Positions 28,463 through 36,627 of a stretch of 64,000 nucleotides of DNA are shown piece by piece. This DNA is from Bryobacterales bacterium (GTDB lineage Bacteria; Acidobacteriota; Terriglobia; Bryobacterales; Bryobacteraceae): positions 62,001-126,000 of the forward strand of contig JADJOP010000034.1 in NCBI GenBank assembly GCA_016713735.1. The letters are read 5' to 3'. Both the position numbers and the translations under genes were made by a program. The notes beneath the pieces are model-generated. The model was not told the origin of the DNA. It saw only the letters and a list, made by a program, of their open reading frames with translations, and searched no databases. The first letter of the stretch is position 1. Each line of letters opens with the position of its first letter.

Positions 28463-29007
28463 GCACGCGCTGGAGCCCGGTGGCGTTCTCACCGGAGCCT
28501 ATTGACGACGCCACGCTGGCCGCGCTGTTTGAGGCTGCTCGGTGGGCGCCCTCCTGCTTTAACGCGCAGCCCTGGCGATTCGTGATCGGACGCCATGGTA
28601 CGGAGGCCCACGCTCGCATCCTCTCCACGCTCACGCCTGGGAATTCGGTGTGGGCGGCAAACGCCTACATTCTAGTCATCAGCGTCGCCCACGAGGTCTT
28701 CTCTCACAATGGGAAGGCCAACCGGTGGGCGGGCCATGATGTAGGCATGGCTTCCATGTCACTCGCCGTGGAAGCGACAGCGCGTGGACTATTTGTCCAT
28801 TTCATGGGTGGATTCGACGCAGCCAAGGCCGTCGAGCTGCTCGGCCTACCCGAACACCACACTCCCGTCGCCGCGTTCGCCATCGGCCATCGCGGCGACC
28901 CCAACGCACTGCCGCCCGAAGTGGCCGCGAAGGAGGCAAAGGCCCGCACCCGCAAAGCGCTGGCGGAAGTGATGGTGGAAGGGGCTTTCGGGCAACCCGG
29001 CGGATGA
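28429..29007 (+). CDS. FMN-dependent nitroreductase family protein
   Basis: 192 residues from ATG 28429. LLSTRWSPVAFSPEPIDD with LAALFEAARWAPSCFNAQPWRFVIGR is the nitroreductase start (Arg-Ser/Ala loop binding FMN phosphate, and the N-Q-P-W-R-F motif). HDVGMASMSLAVEATARGLFVHFMGGF and PVAAFAIGHRGDP complete the family pattern. It reduces quinones, nitroaromatics or similar with NAD(P)H. It shares 34 bases with the preceding hydrolase, so the two are co-translated. No genes around it suggest a pathway. Confidence 0.88.
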   Translation: MHPQPAIHELLSTRWSPVAFSPEPIDDATLAALFEAARWAPSCFNAQPWRFVIGRHGTEAHARILSTLTPGNSVWAANAYILVISVAHEVFSHNGKANRWAGHDVGMASMSLAVEATARGLFVHFMGGFDAAKAVELLGLPEHHTPVAAFAIGHRGDPNALPPEVAAKEAKARTRKALAEVMVEGAFGQPGG

Positions 29008-29073
29008 GCCGCAGTTACACTCCCGCCTCGGCGGCCCAGTGGCCGCAGGTGCAGAACGAACTGTCCACCCGCG

Positions 29074-29349
29074 TCAGTGGTGCTTCCAGTGATGCTGGTG
29101 GTGGTCCCAGCCGAAGGCGAAAACCGGAGCGGCCACGCCCCATACCATCAGGAACGAAAACACCCAACCGATGACCAGCGTCATTGCCGTTGTGTTGGTG
29201 AACTCGTTGCCGGGGGCCAGGCCGATGCCGAGCGCCAGCACGATGCTGGCCGCATGCCAGTACCAATGCTGAGCGCCGAAATACCACAGCAGAAACAGCG
29301 CCAGGGTAATTGCTGAACCGTAGCACAAGGTGACGAGACCTAATGACAT
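29074..29349 (-). CDS. Small membrane protein of unknown function
   Basis: 91 residues from ATG 29349, five bases after GGAGG; a GTG at 29355 would abut the same site. Three hydrophobic stretches are visible: VTLCYGSAITLALFLLWYF, WHAASIVLALGIGLAP and AMTLVIGWVFSFLMVWGVAAPVF-like. The C-terminus is extremely histidine-rich (WDHHQHHWKHH), which could bind a metal ion. I do not recognise a family. Confidence 0.65.
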   Translation of the reverse strand: MSLGLVTLCYGSAITLALFLLWYFGAQHWYWHAASIVLALGIGLAPGNEFTNTTAMTLVIGWVFSFLMVWGVAAPVFAFGWDHHQHHWKHH

Positions 29350-29390
29350 AGCCACCTCCTTCCTCGTGCGACTTCAGAATAGACCCGTGG

Positions 29391-30188
29391 TCACCCTGCG
29401 TCCAGCCAATTCGCCACCACCCGCTCCCACTCATCCCGGACCACGCGATGCAGATTCTGATGGCCGGCGCCAGGGAACGCCACCAGTTCGACTCCCGCGG
29501 CACGGGCCACATCGCGCGCATGGTCCAGCGGCACGTATGGGTCACGCTCTCCGGCGAGCAGCAGCACCCGTGCGCGCAGTCGTGCAACCGCCGCAACGGG
29601 GTCCTCACCTGGCGCAGCGGCCTCCAGCGTTTGCCAGTACACGCGAGCAATGGGGAAGCTGAGCTTTGTCAGGTAGCGCTGGGCGCGTACCATGACGGCG
29701 TCCTGCAAGGTGCGATACATGAGCTCCAAGATGAGCCCTTCAAAGCGCTGCGCCGAGGCGCTTAACACACCCGCTGCCGCGCCCAAAGACACGCCGCAGA
29801 AGGACACCTGCTCACCGGAAAGTTCGTCTTCGAGGAAGCGCACCGCGGCGTCCACGTCGGCGGCCTCGGCGCGGCCAAACGCCACCGGGCCCCAGTCGCT
29901 CTCGCCGTGGGCGCGAAAATCCAGCAATAGCACCGAACAACCGCGCCGCCGGAACCATTCGGCGCGCGAGGCCATCTGCCAGCGGTTTTCGCCGAGTCCG
30001 TGGGCCAGCACCCAGGCCCCGCGTCCCCGCTCGCCGCGCGCGAACAGACAGGCCAACTTGCGCCCCTCGCACTCAATCCAGACATGTTCGGGGTCGAGGC
30101 CGGCGAAGGCTCCCGGTTTGCGGGTGGCCGCCCGCATGGATGCGCTCTTGCGGACGCGCAGATAGGCGATGACCACGGCGTGCACCAT
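29391..30188 (-). CDS. Alpha/beta hydrolase, probably lipid- or ester-active
   Basis: 265 residues from ATG 30188, chosen because further upstream the frame overlaps the divergent dehydrogenase gene. The N-terminus MVHAVVIAYLRVRKSASMRA is slightly hydrophobic and basic. Motifs are VLAHGLGENRWQMASRAEWF, LLLDFRAHGESDWGPV, the nucleophile elbow SFCGVSLGAAAGV (Ser in G-V-S-L-G), LAGERDPYVPLDHA (acid) and GAGHQNLHRV (His). This is the COG1073 pattern. It is divergent from 30276 with 87 bases between starts. Confidence 0.82.
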   Translation of the reverse strand: MVHAVVIAYLRVRKSASMRAATRKPGAFAGLDPEHVWIECEGRKLACLFARGERGRGAWVLAHGLGENRWQMASRAEWFRRRGCSVLLLDFRAHGESDWGPVAFGRAEAADVDAAVRFLEDELSGEQVSFCGVSLGAAAGVLSASAQRFEGLILELMYRTLQDAVMVRAQRYLTKLSFPIARVYWQTLEAAAPGEDPVAAVARLRARVLLLAGERDPYVPLDHARDVARAAGVELVAFPGAGHQNLHRVVRDEWERVVANWLDAG

Positions 30189-30275
30189 CCCCGCCAACAA
30201 TTTGTTCACCGCCCGCGCCACCACTGAGATAGAATCGCACTTCTCAGCCCCTATATCCGGCAAAGGAGAGCCCGC

Positions 30276-31295
30276 ATGTTCCGCACAACACTCGTGGTTC
30301 TTGCCGCTGGTCTGGCCCTTGGTTCGGCCGCCATCGCGCAAACGAAGAAGATTGTCACCGTCAACCAGCCGCCTGAAGTCATCGCGGACTGGCAGTCGGT
30401 CTCCAATAAAGTGAAGGTTGTGAACGTGACACCGGACAAGGTGATCGCGGAGATCGCCGATGCGGACGCCTTTGTCGGCGTCATCTCGCCGACGGCGGTT
30501 CAGGCAGGCAAGAACCTGAAGTGGGTTCAGATTACCAGCGCCGGCGTGGAGAACGTGCTGCACAAATCCGGCTCCACGGCGCTGCGCGACTCGGGCATCG
30601 TCGTCACGAACAACCAGATCGTGCAAGGTCCGGAGATCGCCGACCACGCCCTGGCGATGCTCCTTTACTTCACCCGGAAGCTCAATGTCTTCTCGGCTGA
30701 CCGGCTCACCGAGAACTGGCGCCGCGAACGCTTCGACGGCATCGAACTCAAGGGCAAGAACGCCGTCGTCATCGGGCTTGGCGGCATCGGACAGCAGATT
30801 GCGATCCGCTCCTGGGCCTTCGGGATGAACGTTGTCGGCGTCGATCCGGAAGACATCCCCATGTCGCCCTTCTGGCAGAAGGTGGTCAAGCCCGACCAGT
30901 TGAACGACGTGTTGCCCACCGCCGATGTCGTCTTCATCTCCGCCCCGCACACGGAGATGAGCCACAAGATGATGGGGCCCACGCAGTTTGACCTGATGAA
31001 GAAGGACTCCTACTTCATCGCCGTTTCTCGCGGCGGCATCTACGACCTTCCCTCGCTGGTGAAGGCGCTCGATTCGGGCAAACTCGCCGGCGCCGGCGTC
31101 GATGTGACCGATCCGGAGCCGCTCCCCAAGGGCAACGCCCTCTGGAAGTTCCCCAATGCCATCATCACCCCCCACATCGCCGGCCGTAGCGACCAGGACC
31201 GTGCGCGCATGCTCGGCACGGTGAAGGAAAACATCAAACGCTTTGCCGACGGCAAGCCGCTGCTCAACGTCGTCGATAAAAGGAAGGGCTACTAG
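30276..31295 (+). CDS. Signal-peptide-bearing D-2-hydroxyacid dehydrogenase
   Basis: 339 residues behind AAAGGAG. The first ~22 residues (FRTTLVVLAAGLALGSAAIAQ) form a Sec signal peptide. The rest is a D-isomer-specific 2-hydroxyacid dehydrogenase: NAD site VVIGLGGIGQQIAIRSWAFG, catalytic Arg in VSRGGIYDL, Glu in TDPEPLP and His in TPHIAGRSD, in family order. An NAD(H)-dependent dehydrogenase outside the cytoplasm is odd because free NAD is not expected there. It precedes the IorA/IorB-type genes by 19 bases and is probably co-transcribed with them. Confidence 0.85.
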   Translation: MFRTTLVVLAAGLALGSAAIAQTKKIVTVNQPPEVIADWQSVSNKVKVVNVTPDKVIAEIADADAFVGVISPTAVQAGKNLKWVQITSAGVENVLHKSGSTALRDSGIVVTNNQIVQGPEIADHALAMLLYFTRKLNVFSADRLTENWRRERFDGIELKGKNAVVIGLGGIGQQIAIRSWAFGMNVVGVDPEDIPMSPFWQKVVKPDQLNDVLPTADVVFISAPHTEMSHKMMGPTQFDLMKKDSYFIAVSRGGIYDLPSLVKALDSGKLAGAGVDVTDPEPLPKGNALWKFPNAIITPHIAGRSDQDRARMLGTVKENIKRFADGKPLLNVVDKRKGY

Positions 31296-31314
31296 AGTTC
31301 CCCGAGAGGCTCGC

Positions 31315-31770
31315 ATGATCTCACTCAAAGTCAACGGCGTCGACCGCACCTTCGACGGCTCGCCGGACATGCCGCTGCTGTGGTATCTCCGCGATGTCCT
31401 CAAACTCACCGGCACCAAGTTTTCCTGCGGCCAGGGCCTGTGCGGCTCCTGCACCGTGCACATCAACGGTGCCGCCATGCGCAGTTGCGTGACGCCGATG
31501 AAAGCGGCCGCGGGCAAGTCGATCACCACCATCGAGGGCCTCTCGGCCAACGGCGATCACCCCGTGCAGAAGGCCTGGAAGGACGCCAACGTTCCCCAGT
31601 GCGGCTATTGCCAGCCGGGCCAGATCATGCAGGCTGCCTCGCTGCTCAAAAAGACGCCTAAGCCGACTGACGCGCAGATCGACTCCGCCATGCGCGGCAA
31701 CCTCTGCCGCTGCGGCACCTACCAACGCATCCGGACCGCCATTCAGTTGGCCGCGAAGGTGATGGCATGA
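31315..31770 (+). CDS. [2Fe-2S] subunit of a xanthine-dehydrogenase-family molybdoenzyme (IorA type)
   Basis: 151 residues from ATG 31315. Two [2Fe-2S] clusters are visible: plant-type CGQGLCGSCTVHINGAAMRSC, and the second domain CGYCQPGQIMQAASLL with RGNLCRCGTYQRI. Length and order match the small subunit of isoquinoline 1-oxidoreductase and aldehyde oxidoreductases. It passes electrons from the molybdenum centre. There is no signal peptide; it probably travels out folded with the Tat-signalled large subunit encoded four bases over (ATGA overlap). Confidence 0.92.
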   Translation: MISLKVNGVDRTFDGSPDMPLLWYLRDVLKLTGTKFSCGQGLCGSCTVHINGAAMRSCVTPMKAAAGKSITTIEGLSANGDHPVQKAWKDANVPQCGYCQPGQIMQAASLLKKTPKPTDAQIDSAMRGNLCRCGTYQRIRTAIQLAAKVMA

Positions 31771-34007
31771 CGACGCACGACCGCATCCAAACCGTCTCCC
31801 GCCGCGGCTTCCTCGAAGGCGTCTTTTCGGCCGGGGCTCTGATCATCGGCGCCACACCCGCGGCGTTGCTTGGCGGTGAAGCCGACAAGGCCGCCTGGCA
31901 TCCCAGCGTCTACCTTGGGCTGCAAAAGGACGGCACCGTCATCATCGTCGCCCACCGTTCGGAGATGGGCACAGGCATCCGCAGCGTGCTGCCCGTCATC
32001 GTCGCCGATGAATTGGAAGCCGACTGGGCCAAGGTGAAGATCGAGCAGGCCATCGGTGACGAGAAGTACGGGTCGCAGAATACCGACGGCTCGTGCTCCA
32101 TTCGCGACTTCGCCGAAGCCATGCACATCGCAGGCGCCTCGGCCCGCATGGTGCTGGAGCGCGCCGCCGCGCAGAAGTGGGGCGTGCCTGTTACCCAAGT
32201 GAAGGCGGCGAATCACGTCGTCACCGGACCTTCCGGCCAGAAGGCCGGCTACGGCGAACTGGTGGAGATCGCCTCCAAACTGCCGCTTCCCAAGCCGGCG
32301 GAAGTGAAGCGCAAAGACCCGGCCGCCTATCGCTTCATCGGCAAGGACCTGCCGACCATCGACCGCGACAATCTCGTCATGGGGAAAGGCACGTTCGGCT
32401 ACGACGCCGAGATGCCCGGCATGGTCTACGCCGCCATTGAACGCCCGCCCGTGATGGGAGCCACGCTCACCTCGGTGGACGACAGCGAGGCGAAGAAGGT
32501 CGCCGGCGTGAAGCAAACCGTGAAGCTCGACGGCCTGACGCAGCCCTATCTATTCCAGGCGCTGGGCGGTGTGGCCGTCATCGCCGACAACACGTGGTCC
32601 GCATTCGAGGGACGCAAGAAGTTGAAGGCCACCTGGAATCAGGGGCCGAACGCCGGTTACGACTCCGACGCTTATAAGGCCAAGCTCCTCGAAACGGCGG
32701 CCAAGCCGCAAAAGGTGGTGCGGAAAGCAGGCGATGTCGATGCTGTCTTCGCCAAGGGCGGCAAGACGCACGAAGCGTCCTACTACGTTCCGCTGCTCGC
32801 CCACGCCGCGATGGAGCCGCCCGCCGCGGTGGCCTCATTCGAAAACGGAAAGGTCATCACGCACGCCCCCACGCAGAACCCGCAAGCCGTGCAAGAGGCT
32901 GTTTCGGCGGCCCTCGGCATCAAGAAGCAGGACGTCATCTGCCACGTTACGCTGCTCGGCGGCGGCTTCGGCCGCAAGTCGAAACCCGATTACGTCGTGG
33001 AAGCGGCGAAGCTCTCCAAGGCCGTGGGCAAGCCGGTGAAGGTGGTGTGGAACCGCGAAGACGATCTCCGCTTTGACTACTTCCACTCGGTCGCCGGCAT
33101 GTACATGAAGGCCGCCATCGGCGCCGACGGCCAGCCCGCGGCGTGGCTCCAGCGCAGCGTGTTTCCGTCCATCGGCAACATGTTCGCCAAGGACGCCAAG
33201 TATGGCGCCGATTTTGAAATGGGCATGGGGTGGATCGACAATCCGTTCACCATCGCCAATTTCCGCGCCGAGAACGGCCCCGCCGAGTGCCATGTGCGTA
33301 TCGGCTGGATGCGTTCGGTGTCGCACATCTACCACGCCTTCGCCACGCACTCGTTCGTAGATGAGTTGGCCGCGCAGGCCAACGCGGATCGCGTCGATTA
33401 CTACTTAAAGCTGATCGGCCCCGGCCGCGTCATCGATGCCGAGATCGCCAAGCAAGCCGCCTTGCACAAGCCCGACAAGAAGTTCCCCATCGACACCGCG
33501 CGCCTGCGCCGGGTGCTTGAGGTATGCGCCAGCCGTTCGAACTGGGCGAACAAGAAGTCAGGCGGGGGCAAGGGCTATGGCATCGTTGCTCATCGCAGCT
33601 TCCTCTCCTACATCGCGGCCATGGTCGAGGTCGAGGTGGATGCCGCGGGCAAGGTGAAGATCCCGCGCGTGACCTATGCCGTCGATCCGGGCCGCATCAT
33701 CAATCCGGATCGTGTGAAGTCGCAGTTTGAGGGCGCGGCGGTGTTTGGAACCAGCATCGCCATGCTGGGCGAGATGACGGCAAAGGGCGGCGTCATTCAG
33801 CAGAGGAACTTCGACACCTACCCGGTGGCGCGCATTGACGAAGCGCCGCGCGTGGTGGATGTGCACATCGTTCCCTCAAGCGCGCCTCCGGCCGGCGTTG
33901 GCGAGCCTGGTGTGCCGCCCATCGCCCCCGCCCTGTGCAACGCTATTTTCGCGGCCACCGGCAAGCGAATCCGTGAACTGCCGCTGCGCAAGGCCAAACT
34001 CGTGTAG
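31767..34007 (+). CDS. Molybdopterin-binding large subunit (IorB-type aldehyde/isoquinoline oxidoreductase), Tat-exported
   Basis: 746 residues. TVSRRGFLEGVFSAGALIIGA is a Tat signal. Family features follow: LQKDGTVIIVAHRSEMGTGI, IEQAIGDEKYG, DGSCSIRDF, AAIERPPVMGATLT, HEASYYVPLLAHAAMEPPAAV, HVTLLGGGFGRKSKPDYVV (MPT/Mo binding), VKVVWNREDDLRFDYFH and GVGEPGVPPIAPALCNAI with the conserved Glu. It hydroxylates a heterocycle or aldehyde using water; the substrate is unknown. The start overlaps the Fe-S subunit stop. No cytochrome or XdhC chaperone gene is adjacent. Confidence 0.92.
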   Translation: MTTHDRIQTVSRRGFLEGVFSAGALIIGATPAALLGGEADKAAWHPSVYLGLQKDGTVIIVAHRSEMGTGIRSVLPVIVADELEADWAKVKIEQAIGDEKYGSQNTDGSCSIRDFAEAMHIAGASARMVLERAAAQKWGVPVTQVKAANHVVTGPSGQKAGYGELVEIASKLPLPKPAEVKRKDPAAYRFIGKDLPTIDRDNLVMGKGTFGYDAEMPGMVYAAIERPPVMGATLTSVDDSEAKKVAGVKQTVKLDGLTQPYLFQALGGVAVIADNTWSAFEGRKKLKATWNQGPNAGYDSDAYKAKLLETAAKPQKVVRKAGDVDAVFAKGGKTHEASYYVPLLAHAAMEPPAAVASFENGKVITHAPTQNPQAVQEAVSAALGIKKQDVICHVTLLGGGFGRKSKPDYVVEAAKLSKAVGKPVKVVWNREDDLRFDYFHSVAGMYMKAAIGADGQPAAWLQRSVFPSIGNMFAKDAKYGADFEMGMGWIDNPFTIANFRAENGPAECHVRIGWMRSVSHIYHAFATHSFVDELAAQANADRVDYYLKLIGPGRVIDAEIAKQAALHKPDKKFPIDTARLRRVLEVCASRSNWANKKSGGGKGYGIVAHRSFLSYIAAMVEVEVDAAGKVKIPRVTYAVDPGRIINPDRVKSQFEGAAVFGTSIAMLGEMTAKGGVIQQRNFDTYPVARIDEAPRVVDVHIVPSSAPPAGVGEPGVPPIAPALCNAIFAATGKRIRELPLRKAKLV

Positions 34008-34044
34008 CGCGCCGGGCCGGTCACAGGCGATCCTAAATAGTTAC

Positions 34045-34139
34045 GGGAGCCAATCTTGCCCGGTGGCAGGCCCGGTCTTCAAAACCGTTGAACGGTCTTA
34101 CCGGCCGTTGGTTCGTTCGACTCGAACTGGTTCCCGCCA
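34045..34139 (+). tRNA. selC: tRNA-Sec (anticodon UCA), CCA encoded
   Basis: All parts of a bacterial selenocysteine tRNA can be drawn. The eight-base acceptor arm GGGAGCCA (34045-34052) pairs with TGGTTCCC (34128-34135, one G-U). The six-base D stem (34055-34060 with 34065-34070) has a four-base loop. The anticodon loop CTTCAAA has anticodon TCA at 34079-34081. There is a long variable arm (34088-34110) and a T arm GTTCG/CGAAC with loop TTCGACT, identical to the E. coli selC T loop. Discriminator G and CCA follow. This tRNA reads UGA as selenocysteine with SelB and a SECIS. The anticodon stem's outermost pair appears mismatched. It is in tandem with the next tRNA. Confidence 0.92.
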
Positions 34140-34184
34140 GCATCCGGCGGATGCACGCCCTGTCCGTGTTACGTTGGAGCGAGC

Positions 34185-34257
<73 letters not shown>

Positions 34258-34264
34258 CCGAGGC

Positions 34265-36616
34265 TTACGAACGCATCCTTGTGAAGAGGTAGAGCCCGGC
34301 GAGAGAGAAGAGCGCGTCCGGAGACCATGCGGCGATGCTCGGTGGAAGTTCGGCCAGGTTCCCGATCTCCTCAAACATGCGTGAGCTGGCCCAGTAGGCG
34401 ATGGCGATGGTGAAGCTTACGCCGACCCCCGCCATGGCGCCGCGGTTGCCCGTGAGAAACGCGAAGGGCACGGAAATCAACGCCATAATGAGCACGAACA
34501 GGGGCACGGAGAATTTCTTGTGGTATTGCACCTTGAGGCGGATGGTGTCGAATCCCGCCTGCTGCAGCTCGCGGATGTAACGGTCCAGGTCGATGAAGTT
34601 GAGCTGCTTTTCCTGCTTCACCTCTTTCAGGAACCACGACGGTGTCTCCGTGATTTCGTCGAACAACGTGGCCGTGAAGGTACGGTAGTCTTTCACGCGA
34701 ACTCCATCAAAATCGCGTGTCCAGCCGTGCTGGAAGATCCAACCCTTCACACGCGGTTCCCACGATGCCGATTCGGCGGAGATATGGCGACGCAAACGGA
34801 AGTTGTTCGGGTCGATCTCATACACGTTCACCCCGGCCATCACCATGGCGTTTGAGTCGAAGTACTTGTAGTAGAAGATCCGCGAGCCTTCGCCATAGAT
34901 CCACTTGCGGTCCGGCCGAAGATAGGTCTGCACCGGGCGGCCCTTGATCTCGTTGAGAATCCCGTCTTGAATACGGTTAGCGTCGGGGATGTAGTAATGG
35001 TCGAAGGCAAACAGCGCGCCGCTCATCACCGTGGCCGCGATCAGGATCGGCGCCGACATACGGTAGAGGCTGACACCACAGGCCTTCATGGCGATTACTT
35101 CGTTGTTCTTAGAGAGGATGCCGAAGGTGACCAGCACGGCCACCAGCACGCTCATCGGGGCCGAGTCGTAGATGAGCTTCGGGGTGAGGAAGAAATGATA
35201 GGTGGCCACCCTTTGCCACGGAATGCCGCGTGAGAAGATGTCGCCCAGCAGCTCGAAGAAGATGAACACATGAGCCATCAGAACGAAGCTGGTGAGCAGC
35301 ATCGCGAAGTAGAAGAGAAACTCGCCGAGCACGTAGGTGTCGACAACCCCGGGCAGCAGCGGGATGCGCAGGCGGCCGAGCGATGTGGCCCTTCGCGGCG
35401 CGCGTGAGAAGCGACTGCGCAGCCCGGCCCACAGGTCGCTCAGGCGGCGCCCGGCGAGGGCGAATAAATCACGGTCCCCCGGCCGCTCAATTCCGAACAG
35501 CATCAGGATGCCGGCCAGCGCATAGATGACGTTGGGCAGCCACACGGCCACCTCCACGGGCAACTTGTCTTGCTGCGCCAACTTGATGAGGCTGATTTGC
35601 ATCATCCAATAGAGAAAGACGAGCGCTACCGTGATCACCATGGCGCCCGACTTGCCGCCCTTCCGCGTGGACACGCCGATCGGGATGCCGATGACGGCCA
35701 GCAGCAGGCAGGCGATTGGGAACGAGAAGCGCTGATGCAGTTCGACGCGCGCATCGCGGCTGGCGGTGCGATCGGGTTCGGCGCGGATCGCGGCCAGCAG
35801 CGGGCGTGTATCCATGGCGATCCAGGCCTTGGCGCTCTGCTCTTCACGTGGCTTGGCTTGCAGCAACTGGTCGCCGCGAGGAGAGTAGGTGTTGTAGTAG
35901 ACGCCTGGATCGCTGCCCGCCTGGTGGGAACTCGTCCCTGTCATCGAGAGCTGGATGGAGTTGCGCACCGGGTCGGGTACGGCGATCGCTTCGGTGGCGA
36001 CGGTGATGGCCGGCGAATCGGCATAGCTGCCCCCGCCGGAGCGCTCCTCCGGAGGAGTCAGATCGGCAATGAAGACGTTCCGCCACTTCGCCACCGTGCC
36101 GGGCAAGGCGATCACGTCGCCCACATACAAGATCGTGTTTGAGCTGGTGAACTGCTCGGCGAACACACGCGGCGTGATCTCAGCCGAAAGCTGGCGGGCG
36201 ATGAGCGTATTGAACACACGATACGTTTCTCGAATCGACACCGGCGTCAGCCACAGCGAGGCGGTGCCCGCGCACATCATCATGATCGCTGCGAACAGCA
36301 GGATCGGCAGCGCCACCCGCCGGCTGGGCACCCCGGCCGCCCGCATCGCCGTAATCTCGCCATCGGCCGACATGCGTCCCAATCCGATGAGCACGCCCAC
36401 CAGGCTGCCGATCGGTAAGGCGAAGCCGAGCACCGGCGGAAGAACCAGCGCAAACAGGTAGGCCGCCATGCTGGGCGTGGCCGAGCCGCGCAGCAGGACC
36501 TCAAAATACTTCCCGCTGTTGAGTTTCTGCAGGAAGATGACGAAAGCGAACAAGACGGTGCCGAGCACGGCGGCCGAGGCCACCTCGCGGAATACGGCGC
36601 GCGTCAGCAGTCGCAT
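34265..36616 (-). CDS. Fused LptF-LptG permease of the lipopolysaccharide transport system
   Basis: 783 residues. Two complete YjgP/YjgQ permease units lie in one chain. The first (about 1-390) starts TRAVFREVASAAVLGTVLFAF, has SADGEITAMRAAGV and ends with the triple-span block IACLLLAVIGIPIG. The second (about 425-783) starts VDTYVLGEFLFYFAMLLTSF, has LSKNNEVIAMKACGVSLYRMS, a large periplasmic beta domain and FAFLTGNRGAMAGV. In E. coli these are separate LptF and LptG proteins that pull LPS out of the inner membrane with LptB. LptB and LptC are not nearby. It follows the TldE-like gene by 11 bases on the - strand. Confidence 0.9.
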   Translation of the reverse strand: MRLLTRAVFREVASAAVLGTVLFAFVIFLQKLNSGKYFEVLLRGSATPSMAAYLFALVLPPVLGFALPIGSLVGVLIGLGRMSADGEITAMRAAGVPSRRVALPILLFAAIMMMCAGTASLWLTPVSIRETYRVFNTLIARQLSAEITPRVFAEQFTSSNTILYVGDVIALPGTVAKWRNVFIADLTPPEERSGGGSYADSPAITVATEAIAVPDPVRNSIQLSMTGTSSHQAGSDPGVYYNTYSPRGDQLLQAKPREEQSAKAWIAMDTRPLLAAIRAEPDRTASRDARVELHQRFSFPIACLLLAVIGIPIGVSTRKGGKSGAMVITVALVFLYWMMQISLIKLAQQDKLPVEVAVWLPNVIYALAGILMLFGIERPGDRDLFALAGRRLSDLWAGLRSRFSRAPRRATSLGRLRIPLLPGVVDTYVLGEFLFYFAMLLTSFVLMAHVFIFFELLGDIFSRGIPWQRVATYHFFLTPKLIYDSAPMSVLVAVLVTFGILSKNNEVIAMKACGVSLYRMSAPILIAATVMSGALFAFDHYYIPDANRIQDGILNEIKGRPVQTYLRPDRKWIYGEGSRIFYYKYFDSNAMVMAGVNVYEIDPNNFRLRRHISAESASWEPRVKGWIFQHGWTRDFDGVRVKDYRTFTATLFDEITETPSWFLKEVKQEKQLNFIDLDRYIRELQQAGFDTIRLKVQYHKKFSVPLFVLIMALISVPFAFLTGNRGAMAGVGVSFTIAIAYWASSRMFEEIGNLAELPPSIAAWSPDALFSLAGLYLFTRMRS

Positions 36617-36627
36617 GGTTCGAGAGG

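Noticed and set aside
29391..31550. Very long - strand open frame continuing upstream of the alpha/beta hydrolase
   Set aside because: The part above 30188 lies opposite the well-conserved dehydrogenase and Fe-S genes on the + strand and has no family features; it is GC-driven openness.
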